64,000 bases of DNA. Source: Streptomyces termitum (GTDB lineage Bacteria > Actinomycetota > Actinomycetes > Streptomycetales > Streptomycetaceae). The stretch is taken from contig NZ_BMUL01000009.1 in assembly GCF_014650175.1 (NCBI RefSeq), positions 186,001 to 250,000 of the forward strand. Reading direction: 5' to 3'. Under the pieces are notes generated by a model, which was given only the letters and a program-made list of their open reading frames with translations, did not search any database and was not told the DNA's origin. Positions 24,902-32,408 of the stretch are shown here, in pieces. Made by a program: the position numbers and the translations under genes. Numbering within the stretch: the first letter of the stretch is position 1; each line of letters starts with the position of its first letter.

Positions 24902-25708
24902 TCAGACGGTGTGGACGCGGACTCCCGCCTCGGTGAGCCGGGCGGCCGTCTCCGGGGCGATGCCAGTGTCCGTCACCAGCAGGCCGATCCGTTCCAGCCC
25001 GCAGATCCGGGCGAAGGCCCGCCGCCCCAGCTTCGAGGAGTCGGTCACCACCACGACCCGGCTCGCCCGCTGGGCGAAGAGGCGGCTGATGCCCGCCTCC
25101 TCCTCCTGGTGGGCCATCACCCCGAGCGCCGGATCCACCCCGTCGACCCCGAGCACCACCGTGTCGAGGACCACCTCGCCGAGGACCCCGGCGGCGAGCG
25201 GGCCGACCAGCTCGTAGGTCTGCGGGCGGGCCACCCCACCGGTCGCCACGATCTTGATCTGGGGGCGTACGGCCAGCTCGGTGGCGATGTTGAGGGCGTT
25301 GGTGACCACGGTCAGCGCCGGCCCGGCGGGGGCGGCCGGGCGGGCTGGCTCGGCGTGCTCGCCCGCGAAGCGCAGGGCCAGCGCCCGCGCGACCTCGGTC
25401 GTCGTCGTCCCCCCGTTCAGTCCGACGACCTCGCCCGGGGCGATCAGCTCGGCCGCCGCCGCGGCGATCCGGGCCTTCTCGGCGGCGTACCGCCCCGACT
25501 TGTAGCGCAGCGGGAGCTCGTACGAGACGCCGTGCGCGACGGCCCCGCCCCGGGTGCGGACGAGGAGCCGCTGTTCGGCCAGCTCGTCGAGGTCGCGGCG
25601 GATGGTCGCCGCGGAGACGCCGAGGGCGGTCGCGGCCTCCTCGACCTCCACCTTCCCCGCCGACGCCAGGAGTTCCAGGAGCGCGTTCCACCGCTCGTGC
25701 TTGGACAT
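24902..25708 (-). CDS. DeoR/AgaR-family sugar-phosphate-responsive repressor
   Basis: A 268-residue regulator. The N-terminal winged helix (about 1-60) has the DeoR signature 'VEVEEAATALGVSAATIRRDLDEL' (quoted in parts: VEVEEAATALGVS, AATIRRDLDEL). The rest is the DeoRC sugar-phosphate-binding domain ('VGLNGGTTTTEVARAL', 'VVTNALNIATEL', 'LGVDGVDPALGVMAHQEEEAGI'). It likely represses the divergent SIS isomerase/aldolase operon until an amino-sugar or ketose phosphate binds. A GAGGAAAAGG ribosome binding site precedes ATG 25708. A long inverted repeat operator lies in the divergent region. Confidence 0.92.
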   Translation of the reverse strand: MSKHERWNALLELLASAGKVEVEEAATALGVSAATIRRDLDELAEQRLLVRTRGGAVAHGVSYELPLRYKSGRYAAEKARIAAAAAELIAPGEVVGLNGGTTTTEVARALALRFAGEHAEPARPAAPAGPALTVVTNALNIATELAVRPQIKIVATGGVARPQTYELVGPLAAGVLGEVVLDTVVLGVDGVDPALGVMAHQEEEAGISRLFAQRASRVVVVTDSSKLGRRAFARICGLERIGLLVTDTGIAPETAARLTEAGVRVHTV

Positions 25709-25778
25709 GCCGACCTTTTCCTCCCGGGTGCGCGGCCTCGATCCTACGCCGCCCCGTGCACGCACCCTGGCACATGAC

Positions 25779-25824
25779 TGCGTGAATCTGCTTGAATAAC
25801 GCTCGTTTCGAGCAACTTCACGCA
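25779..25824. promoter_or_regulatory. Long imperfect dyad, DeoR operator candidate
   Basis: Arms TGCGTGAATCTGCTTGAA (25779-25796) and TTCGAGCAACTTCACGCA (25807-25824) pair at 15 of 18 positions around a 10-base spacer. The site lies 32 bases upstream of the SIS gene start and in the interval divergent from the DeoR gene, exactly where an autoregulated operator is expected. Confidence 0.75.
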
Positions 25825-25856
25825 CTGTCCCTGTTTCTTCCGTGCAAGGAGTCCGT

Positions 25857-26777
25857 GTGTCCCCCTCCCGTACCGCCGCCGAGATCGCCACCCAGCCCGC
25901 CGCCTGGCGCGAAGCCCTGCGCACCCTGCCCGCCCACACCGCCGCCCTGCCCCGGCGTGGCGAGCGCGTCGCCGTGATCGGCTGCGGCACCTCGTGGTTC
26001 ATGGCCCAGGCCTACGCCGACCTGCGCGAGGCCGGCGGGCACGGCGAGACCGACGCCTTCGCCGCCTCCCGCTTCCCCTTCGGCCGCCGCTACGACCGGG
26101 TCCTCGCCCTCACCCGCTCCGGCACCACCAGCGAGGTCCTCGCCGTCCTGCGGGCCCTCTCCGGCACCGTCCCCACCGGCGCGATCACCGCCGACCCGGC
26201 CACCCCCGTCATGGACCTCGCGGACGCCGTCGCCGTCCTCGACTTCGCCGACGAGGAGTCGGTCGTCCAGACCCGCTTCGCCACCACCGCCCTCGCCCTC
26301 CTCCGCGCCCACCTGGAGGCCGAGGACGCCCTCCCCGAGGGCGTCGCGCCGGTCTCCCGCGCCGCCGACGACGCCGAACTCGCCCTCGCCCGGCCGCTGG
26401 AGACCGAGGTCCTCGGCGCCGGGCAGGTCACCTTCCTCGGCACCGGCTGGACCCACGGGCTGGCCCTGGAGGCCGGGCTCAAGATGCGCGAGGCGGCCGG
26501 CGCGTGGACGGAGGCGTACCCGGCGATGGAGTACCGCCACGGCCCCATCAGCATCACCGGCCCCGGCCGGGTCGCCTGGAGCTTCGGCCCGCTGCCGGAC
26601 GGACTCGCCGAGGAGGTCCGCGCCGTCGGCGGCATCCTCGTCGCCCCCGGCCTCGACCCGCTCGCCGAACTGGTCCTGGCGCAGCGGCTCGCGGTCGCGG
26701 TCGCCGAGGCCCGCGGCCTCGACCCCGACCGGCCCCGCAACCTCACCCGCTCGGTCGTCCTCGCCGACGGCGCCTGA
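25857..26777 (+). CDS. SIS-domain sugar isomerase (AgaS/GlmS isomerase-like)
   Basis: A 306-residue protein with two SIS domains. Phosphosugar-binding motifs are 'VIGCGTSWFMAQAYADL' and 'LALTRSGTTSEVL' in the first domain and 'FLGTGWTHGLALEAGLKMREA' (quoted in parts) with 'PAMEYRHGPISI' in the second. The last is the GlmS/AgaS-type 'E..HGP' active-site strip. It likely converts an amino-sugar phosphate to a ketose phosphate. GTG 25857 is preferred to 25842 because AAGGAG lies just upstream of it. The next gene, a class II aldolase, is 57 bases downstream and completes an amino-sugar or tagatose-type pathway. Confidence 0.85.
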   Translation: MSPSRTAAEIATQPAAWREALRTLPAHTAALPRRGERVAVIGCGTSWFMAQAYADLREAGGHGETDAFAASRFPFGRRYDRVLALTRSGTTSEVLAVLRALSGTVPTGAITADPATPVMDLADAVAVLDFADEESVVQTRFATTALALLRAHLEAEDALPEGVAPVSRAADDAELALARPLETEVLGAGQVTFLGTGWTHGLALEAGLKMREAAGAWTEAYPAMEYRHGPISITGPGRVAWSFGPLPDGLAEEVRAVGGILVAPGLDPLAELVLAQRLAVAVAEARGLDPDRPRNLTRSVVLADGA

Positions 26778-26833
26778 GGCGCCGGCCCCTCCCGCCCCCG
26801 ACTCCACCCCGTTCCCGTTCCCGGAGCAGGACC

Positions 26834-27670
26834 ATGCCTCTGACCCCGACCCTCGACCTCGTCCGGCGGGCCCGCGCCGCCGGCACCGGCACCGGCGCCT
26901 TCAACGTGCTCCAGCTGGAGCACGCGCAGGCCATCGTGGCCGGTGCCGAACGGGCCGACCGGCCCGTCGTCCTCCAGATCAGCGAGAACACCGTCCGCTA
27001 CCACGGCGCCCTCGAACCCGTCGCCGTCGCCTGCCTCGCGCTCGCCCGCGCCGCCAAGGTGCCCGTCGCCGTCCACCTCGACCACGCCGAGAACCCCGGC
27101 CTCGTCCACGAGGCCGTCGCACTGGGCCTCGGCTCCGTCATGTTCGACGCCTCGAAGCTCCCGTACGAGGAGAACGTGGCGGCGACCCGCGCGGTCGTCG
27201 ACCACTGCCACCGGCACGGCGTCGCCGTCGAGGGCGAGCTGGGCGAGGTCGGCGGCAAGGGCGGCGCCCACGACCCGGGCGTCCGCACCGACCCCGGCGA
27301 GGCGCGCGCCTTCGTCGCCGCCACCGGCGTCGACGCCCTCGCCGTCGCCGTCGGCAGCGTCCACCAGATGGTCACCCGGGACGCGGTCCTCGACCTCGGC
27401 CTGATCACCCGGCTCCGGGACGCCGCCGCCGTCCCCCTGGTCCTGCACGGCTCCTCCGGCGTCCCCGACGCGCTCCTCACCCGGGCCGTCGCCGCCGGCA
27501 TGACCAAGGTGAACGTCTCCACCCACCTCAACAAGGCGTTCACCCGCGCCGTCCGCGACCACCTCGCCGCCCACCCCGACGACGTCGACCCGCGCCGCTA
27601 CCTCACCCCGGCCCGTACCGCCGTCGCCGCCGAGGTCACCCACCTCCTGGGCCTCCTCGACCCCCGCTGA
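26834..27670 (+). CDS. Class II ketose-bisphosphate aldolase (GatY/KbaY/FbaA-like)
   Basis: A 278-residue zinc aldolase. Zn ligands and active-site residues are seen in 'VAVHLDHAENP', 'VEGELGEVGGKGG', 'AVAVGSVHQM', 'PLVLHGSSGVP' and 'MTKVNVSTHLNKAF'. Length and the 'VGGKGGAHD' loop resemble tagatose-1,6-bisphosphate or fructose-bisphosphate aldolases of catabolic loci more than the 340-residue glycolytic Streptomyces enzyme. Position after the SIS isomerase and under DeoR control argues for cleavage of tagatose- or fructose-bisphosphate from amino-sugar degradation. A GGAGCAGGA site precedes ATG 26834. No sugar kinase or transporter is in the locus. Confidence 0.88.
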   Translation: MPLTPTLDLVRRARAAGTGTGAFNVLQLEHAQAIVAGAERADRPVVLQISENTVRYHGALEPVAVACLALARAAKVPVAVHLDHAENPGLVHEAVALGLGSVMFDASKLPYEENVAATRAVVDHCHRHGVAVEGELGEVGGKGGAHDPGVRTDPGEARAFVAATGVDALAVAVGSVHQMVTRDAVLDLGLITRLRDAAAVPLVLHGSSGVPDALLTRAVAAGMTKVNVSTHLNKAFTRAVRDHLAAHPDDVDPRRYLTPARTAVAAEVTHLLGLLDPR

Positions 27671-27749
27671 CCGGCCCCAGCCCGGTGGTGGCGACACCAG
27701 GTCCGCCACGCCCTCCCGCGCCCGCCGGAGGTCGGCCACGATCGACGGC

Positions 27750-28583
27750 ATGACCCGTCTCCCGCACCACCACACCACCCTCGTCACCGGCGCCACCCAG
27801 GGCATGGGCCGGGGGATCGCCCTCGACCTGGCCGCCCGGGGCGGCACCGTCCTGCTGCACGGCCGCGACCCCGGGCGCCTCGCGGCCGTCGCCGCCGAGG
27901 CCCGCGCGCTCGGCGCCGGCGGGGTCCGCACCCACCTCGCGGACCTCGCCGACCTCGACCAGGTCGCCGCCCTCGCCGCGCGGATCCGGGAGACCGAGCC
28001 CCGTCTCGACGCCCTCGTCCACAACGCGGTGGCGGGCGGCGGCGCGCGCCCCCTGGTCCGCGAGGTCTCCGCCCAGGGCCACGAACTGCGCCTCGCCGTC
28101 AACCACCTCGCCCCGTACGCCCTCACCCGGGGCCTGCTGCCGCTGCTCACCGCCTCCGCGCCGGCCCGGGTCGTCGCCGTCGCCTCGATCGGGCAGGAGC
28201 CCGTCGACCTCGACGACCCCCAGCTCGAACGGGACTACGAGGGGCTGCGCGCGTACTGCCGCAGCAAACTCGCCCTGATCACGGCGGCCTTCGCGCTGGC
28301 CGAGGAGCTGGCCGGCACCGGCGTCACCGTCACCTCCCTGCACCCCGCCCACCTCATGGACACCGAGGGGGTGCGGGCCTACGGGCTCGTCCCCCGGGTC
28401 GGCGTCGAGGAGGGCGTCCGCCCGACCGTGCGGCTCGTCACCGATCCGGCCCTGGCCGGTGTCACCGGCCGCTACTTCGACCGCTTCGACGAGGCCCGCG
28501 CCCACCCGTGGGCGTACGACCCGGAGGCCCGGCGGCGGCTCATGGAGCTGACGGACCGGCTGGTCGGGACGGTCACCGCCTGA
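27750..28583 (+). CDS. Short-chain dehydrogenase/reductase
   Basis: A 277-residue classical SDR. The cofactor motif is 'TLVTGATQGMGRGIAL' (T-G-x3-G-M-G), followed by 'LVHNAVAGGG' (usually NNAG), 'VVAVASIGQEP' with the catalytic Ser, and 'YCRSKLALI' with Tyr-x3-Lys. The Arg in 'LHGRDPGRLAA' suggests NADP(H). The C-terminal region resembles retinol-dehydrogenase-like SDRs. It is 79 bases after the aldolase gene but probably a separate unit. The substrate is unknown. Confidence 0.9.
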   Translation: MTRLPHHHTTLVTGATQGMGRGIALDLAARGGTVLLHGRDPGRLAAVAAEARALGAGGVRTHLADLADLDQVAALAARIRETEPRLDALVHNAVAGGGARPLVREVSAQGHELRLAVNHLAPYALTRGLLPLLTASAPARVVAVASIGQEPVDLDDPQLERDYEGLRAYCRSKLALITAAFALAEELAGTGVTVTSLHPAHLMDTEGVRAYGLVPRVGVEEGVRPTVRLVTDPALAGVTGRYFDRFDEARAHPWAYDPEARRRLMELTDRLVGTVTA

Positions 28584-28598
28584 CGCGCCCGCGCGGGG

Positions 28599-28670
28599 GA
28601 CGCGGACGCGAGGGGGGACGCGGAGGGGGGACGCGGACGTGAGGGAACGCGGACGTGAGGGAACGCGGAC
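28599..28670. repeat. Short tandem repeats downstream of the SDR gene
   Basis: Four or so degenerate copies of a unit close to GACGCGGACGTGAGGG follow one another between the SDR stop and the terminator hairpin. Two adjacent copies (about 28630-28661) are identical over 16 bases. No coding capacity. Confidence 0.7.
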
Positions 28671-28701
28671 GCCCCCGCGACCGGTACGGGTCGCGGGGGC
28701 G
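28670..28701. terminator. Strong hairpin between SDR and katG genes
   Basis: Perfect 13-bp stem CGCCCCCGCGACC (28670-28682) with GGTCGCGGGGGCG (28689-28701), six-base loop, between two convergent genes. Confidence 0.8.
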
Positions 28702-28745
28702 CGGTGCGGGGCCCGCCGGTGCTCGGCGGCGGACCCCGGCGGGGA

Positions 28746-30968
28746 TCAGCGCAGGTCGAAGCGGTCCAGGTCCATGACCTTGGTCCACGCGGCGACGAAG
28801 TCCGCCACGAACTTCTCCTTCGCGTCGTCGCTCGCGTACACCTCGGCGAGGGCGCGCAGCTCCGAGTTCGAGCCGAAGACCAGGTCGGCGCGGGTGCCGG
28901 TCCACTTGACCTCGCCGGCCGCGTCACGGGCCTCGAAGGTGTTCGCGTCGCCGGAGGCGGCCGACCAGGTGGTGCCCAGGTCGAGCAGGTTGACGAAGAA
29001 GTCGTTCGTCAGCGTGCCGGGGTGCTCGGTGAGGACGCCGAGGGCGGTCTGCGGCTGGGTGACGCCCAGGACGCGGAGGCCGCCGACGAGGACGGTGAGC
29101 TCGGGGGCGCTGACCGTGAGCAGGTTGGCGCGGTCGATCAGCAGGTACTCGGCGGGGAGGCGGACGCCCTTGCCGAGGTGGTTGCGGAAGCCGTCGGCCT
29201 GCGGCTCCAGGGCGGCGAAGGACTCGACGTCCGTCTGCTCCTGGGTGGCGTCCACGCGGCCCGGGGTGAAGGGCACCTCGACGGCGTGGCCGGCGTCGGC
29301 GGCGGCCTTCTCGACGGCCGCGGAGCCCGCGAGGACCACGAGGTCGGCGAAGGAGACCCGCTTGCCGTCGGTCCGGTCGGCGTTGAAGGACTCCTGGACG
29401 CCCTCCAGGACGCGGATCACCTGGGCGAGGTCGTCCGGGTTGTTGACGGCCCAGCCGCGCTGCGGCTCCAGGCGGACGCGGCCGCCGTTGGCACCGCCGC
29501 GCTTATCGCTGCCGCGGAAGGAGGAGGCGGCGGCCCAGGCCGCGCCGACCAGCTGCGCGACGGTCAGGTCGGAGCCGAGGATCTGCTCCTTGAGGGCGGC
29601 GACGTCGGCCGCGTCGACCACCTCGTGGTCGCGGGCCGGCAGCGGGTCCTGCCAGAGCAGCTCCTCCGCCGGGACCTCGGCGCCCAGGTAGCGGACGGCC
29701 GGGCCCATGTCACGGTGGGTCAGCTTGTACCAGGCGCGGGCGAAGGCGTCCGCGAACTCGTCGGGGTTCTCGTAGAAGCGGCGGGAGATCTGCTCGTAGA
29801 CCGGGTCGAAGCGGAGCGCCAGGTCGGTGGTGAGCATGCCGGGGGCGATCCGCTTGGCGGCGTCGTGGGCGTGCGGCACCGAGCCCTCGCCCGCGCCGTG
29901 CTTCGGCTTCCACTGCTTGGCGCCGGCCGGGCTCTCGGTGAGCTCCCACTCGTAGCCGAAGAGGTTCCAGAAGAAGTTGGTGCTCCACTTGGTGGGCGTG
30001 GAGGTCCAGGTGATCTCCAGGCCGGAGGTGATCGTGTCGGCGCCCTTGCCGGTGCCGAACGTGTTCTTCCAGCCGAGGCCCTGCTCCTCGATGGAGGCGC
30101 CCTCGGGGGCCTCGCCGACGTGGTCGGCCGGGCCGGCGCCGTGGGTCTTGCCGAAGGTGTGGCCGCCGGCGATGAGGGCGACGGTCTCCTCGTCGTTCAT
30201 CGCCATCCGGCGGAAGGTCTCGCGGATGTCGCGGGCCGCGGCGATCGGGTCCGGGTTGCCGTTGGGGCCCTCGGGGTTGACGTAGATGAGGCCCATCTGG
30301 ACGGCGCCGAGCGGGTCCTCCAGCTCGCGGTCGCCGCTGTAGCGCTGGTCGTCGAGCCAGGTGGTCTCGGGGCCCCAGTAGACGTCCTCGTCGGCCTGCC
30401 ACACGTCCTCGCGGCCGCCGGCGAAGCCGAAGGTCTTGAAGCCCATGCTCTCCAGGGCCACGTTGCCGGTGAGGATCATCAGGTCGGCCCAGGAGATGGC
30501 CTGGCCGTACTTCTTCTTCACCGGCCACAGCAGACGGCGGGCCTTGTCCAGGTTGCCGTTGTCCGGCCAGCTGTTGAGCGGGGCGAAGCGCTGCTGGCCG
30601 GCGCCGGCGCCGCCGCGGCCGTCGCTGATGCGGTACGTGCCCGCGCTGTGCCAGGCCATGCGGACCATGAAGGGGCCGTAGTGGCCGAAGTCGGCCGGCC
30701 ACCAGTCCTGCGAGGTGGTGAGGACCTCGGCGATGTCCCGCTTCACGGCGGCGAGGTCGAGCGCCTCGAAGGCCGCGGCGTAGTCGAACTCCTCGCCCAG
30801 CGGGTTCCCCACGGCGGGGTTCGTCGCCAGGATCTTCAGGTTGAGCCGGTTCGGCCACCACTGGCTGTTGCCGCCGCCCTGGGTGGGGTGCGCGGCGCGC
30901 CCGTGGGCGACGGGGCAGCCGCCCTCGGCCTTCGCGTCGCCGCCGTGTGCATCGAGGTTCTCAGACAT
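28746..30968 (-). CDS. katG: Catalase-peroxidase
   Basis: A 740-residue bifunctional haem enzyme of normal length, with an active N-terminal half and the duplicated C-terminal half. The distal triad Arg103, Trp106 and His107 ('MVRMAWHSAGTYR'), the Trp106-Tyr229-Met255 crosslink residues ('GLIYVNPEGP', 'FRRMAMNDEE') and the proximal His270 ('AGGHTFGKTHG') are all present. It degrades H2O2 and activates some prodrugs. AAGGAAAA precedes ATG 30968. Unlike the furA-catC operons of several Streptomyces, katG here is divergent from its likely regulator furA at 31229. Confidence 0.97.
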   Translation of the reverse strand: MSENLDAHGGDAKAEGGCPVAHGRAAHPTQGGGNSQWWPNRLNLKILATNPAVGNPLGEEFDYAAAFEALDLAAVKRDIAEVLTTSQDWWPADFGHYGPFMVRMAWHSAGTYRISDGRGGAGAGQQRFAPLNSWPDNGNLDKARRLLWPVKKKYGQAISWADLMILTGNVALESMGFKTFGFAGGREDVWQADEDVYWGPETTWLDDQRYSGDRELEDPLGAVQMGLIYVNPEGPNGNPDPIAAARDIRETFRRMAMNDEETVALIAGGHTFGKTHGAGPADHVGEAPEGASIEEQGLGWKNTFGTGKGADTITSGLEITWTSTPTKWSTNFFWNLFGYEWELTESPAGAKQWKPKHGAGEGSVPHAHDAAKRIAPGMLTTDLALRFDPVYEQISRRFYENPDEFADAFARAWYKLTHRDMGPAVRYLGAEVPAEELLWQDPLPARDHEVVDAADVAALKEQILGSDLTVAQLVGAAWAAASSFRGSDKRGGANGGRVRLEPQRGWAVNNPDDLAQVIRVLEGVQESFNADRTDGKRVSFADLVVLAGSAAVEKAAADAGHAVEVPFTPGRVDATQEQTDVESFAALEPQADGFRNHLGKGVRLPAEYLLIDRANLLTVSAPELTVLVGGLRVLGVTQPQTALGVLTEHPGTLTNDFFVNLLDLGTTWSAASGDANTFEARDAAGEVKWTGTRADLVFGSNSELRALAEVYASDDAKEKFVADFVAAWTKVMDLDRFDLR

Positions 30969-31123
30969 GGGGTTTTCCTTCCGGACACGCGCGGGAAGGT
31001 CCTGGGCGCGGAGACCCGACGAAGCGGCACCGCTCCGGGGTCCCCGGGGGTGCGTCACGTTCCTCGTCTGCCGCCGTGCCGGACGTTTCCTGTCCCTTGG
31101 CCATCAACGAAACTGATCCTACA

Positions 31124-31140
31124 ATGGACGAAGTCCAAGT
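31124..31140. promoter_or_regulatory. Dyad in the katG-furA interval, FurA operator candidate
   Basis: TGGAC-GAA-GTCCA (31125-31137) sits in an A+T-richer patch about 90 bases upstream of the furA start. Redox/iron FurA proteins of Streptomyces bind a site just upstream of their own gene. The dyad is short, so this is a candidate only. Confidence 0.5.
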
Positions 31141-31228
31141 CAAGAACAATGCCAAAGTGCTGGAGCGGGAACAGGGGTGCGGCGCACCGCGCCCCCCGGT
31201 CCGGCCGGCAGGGAACGGGAGGGGCCTC

Positions 31229-31645
31229 ATGGGCGACCTGCTGGAACGGCTGCGGGCCCGGGGCTGGCGCATGACGTCGCAGCGCCGCGTCGTCGCGGAG
31301 GTCCTCACCGGCGAGCACGTCCACCTCACCGCCGACGAGGTGCACGCGCGCGCGGCGGAGCGGCTCCCGGAGATCGCGCGGGCGACCGTCTACAACACGC
31401 TGGGCGAGCTGGTGGCCCTCGGCGAGGTGGTGGAGCTGTCCACCGACGGGCGGGCGAAGCGCTATGACCCCAACGCGCACCGCTCCCACCAGCATCTGGT
31501 CTGTACGGGGTGCGGCGCGATCCGCGACGTCCGGCCGACCGGCGACCCGCTCGCCGCCCTTCCCGACGCCGAGCGCTACGGCTTCGCCGTCTCCAAGGCG
31601 GACGTGACCTACCGCGGCCTCTGCCCGGACTGCGCGACCGCCTGA
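31229..31645 (+). CDS. furA: Fur-family redox regulator of catalase-peroxidase
   Basis: A 138-residue Fur-type repressor. The winged helix is 'LRARGWRMTSQRRVVAEVL' to 'IARATVYNTLGELVALGEV', followed by the metal-binding 'HRSHQHLVCTGCGAIRDV' and a C-terminal 'LCPDC' pair, giving the two CxxC structural zinc sites. In Streptomyces the katG-linked paralogue (FurA/FurS/CatR) represses itself and katG and is released by peroxide. ATG 31229 has a strong GGGAGGGG site and begins at the conserved N-terminus; ATG 31124 would add 35 unconserved residues and overlaps the operator dyad. It is divergent from katG. Confidence 0.9.
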   Translation: MGDLLERLRARGWRMTSQRRVVAEVLTGEHVHLTADEVHARAAERLPEIARATVYNTLGELVALGEVVELSTDGRAKRYDPNAHRSHQHLVCTGCGAIRDVRPTGDPLAALPDAERYGFAVSKADVTYRGLCPDCATA

Positions 31646-31683
31646 CGCGGGCGGCGGAGGGTCCGGCCGGGCCCGGAAAAGCC

Positions 31684-31714
31684 GGACAGGGCCCTCTCGT
31701 GGAGGGCCCTGTCC
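31684..31714. terminator. Strong hairpin after furA
   Basis: Perfect 13-bp stem GGACAGGGCCCTC (31684-31696) and GAGGGCCCTGTCC (31702-31714), five-base loop, between convergent furA and the hypothetical gene at 31769. Confidence 0.85.
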
Positions 31715-31768
31715 GTCGTGCGTGCGGGCGGCGGCCGGTCGGTGTCCGGGCGGCCCGGGGGAAGCCTT

Positions 31769-32068
31769 CTAGTACCGGAGGTCCTTCTGGTCGGTGATCA
31801 GCCGACCGGCGATGTGCAGGTTCCCGTCCGAGTCGAGCACGGCGATGATCTTCTTCGTCGAGCCGTGGTGGGTCGTGAAGTAGATCTTGTCCGCCTCCTG
31901 GGAGGAGGAGAAGTTCGTGTTCACGGACAGCTCGATGCTCACCGGGGAGCTGATGAGCACGTCCTTCTTCGGGGAGCCCGGGTAGACCTGGTTCTCCCGC
32001 AGCTTGACGCGACCGTGCGTGTCGCCCTCGTCCCAGTCCGACGCCACGCCCAGATCGATGTCTGCCAT
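31769..32068 (-). CDS. Small hypothetical protein, beta-rich
   Basis: A 99-residue cytoplasmic protein that I do not recognise. It alternates charged and beta-strand segments ('GRVKLRENQVYPGSP', 'KDVLISSPVSIELSVNTNF', 'EADKIYFTTHHGSTKKIIAVL', quoted separately) and ends 'GRLITDQKDLRY'. Lys, Asn and Ser content is high, and the local G+C and third-position G/C bias are visibly lower than in its neighbours, which could mean recent transfer or strong expression-related selection. A GGAAGGAAG ribosome binding site precedes ATG 32068 and a strong terminator region lies beyond its stop. A 340-base non-coding upstream region probably carries its promoter. Confidence 0.65.
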   Translation of the reverse strand: MADIDLGVASDWDEGDTHGRVKLRENQVYPGSPKKDVLISSPVSIELSVNTNFSSSQEADKIYFTTHHGSTKKIIAVLDSDGNLHIAGRLITDQKDLRY

Positions 32069-32408
32069 GTGCTTCCTTCCCGCTTCCACTGATGAGGGTT
32101 TCGGGTCCGGGTCTTCACGGGCCCTCCCGAACCGCTCCAGAAGCTACTCAGCTCGTTCACATGGTGACAGTGGGTGTCCGAGGTGTGACCGAATTTCGAC
32201 CGGGTCAGGCGCAAATTCGTAGATATGACCGCAGGGTGAAGAAGACCCGAAAAAGCCTTGCCGGGGCCGGTGTGTGCCCGGAGGTGTGGCCTGCCGGTGG
32301 CGCGGGCTTGACGGTCCGGTGTCCGGGGGGTTGGATGGGCGCAACTTATTGGCCGTACGACCAATAAAGCTCGCACGATGTACCCCGCCGCCCCTCCAGG
32401 AAGCCCCC
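32069..32408. other. Long divergent non-coding interval with low G+C
   Basis: No gene is supported. The interval is less G+C rich than the rest of the window, with segments such as GCAAATTCGTAGATATGACC near 32208-32230. It holds promoters for the minus-strand hypothetical gene and the plus-strand C45 gene, and a 22-base palindrome at 32346-32367. I see no known RNA motif. Confidence 0.5.
32346..32367. promoter_or_regulatory. 22-bp near-perfect palindrome upstream of the C45 gene
   Basis: TTATTGG (32346-32352) and CCAATAA (32361-32367) flank a self-complementary CGTACG centre; 20 of 22 bases are symmetric. It lies 42 bases upstream of the C45 hydrolase start. Spacing and symmetry fit a GntR- or TetR-type operator. 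No such regulator gene is adjacent. Confidence 0.6.

Noticed and set aside
22614..25775. A 1053-codon minus-strand frame over the phospholipase and DeoR genes
   Set aside because: Shadow frame; the real proteins in the neighbouring frame have motifs and ribosome binding sites.
28599..28670. Tandem repeats as a CRISPR array
   Set aside because: Units are about 16 bases, degenerate and without unique spacers; no cas genes.
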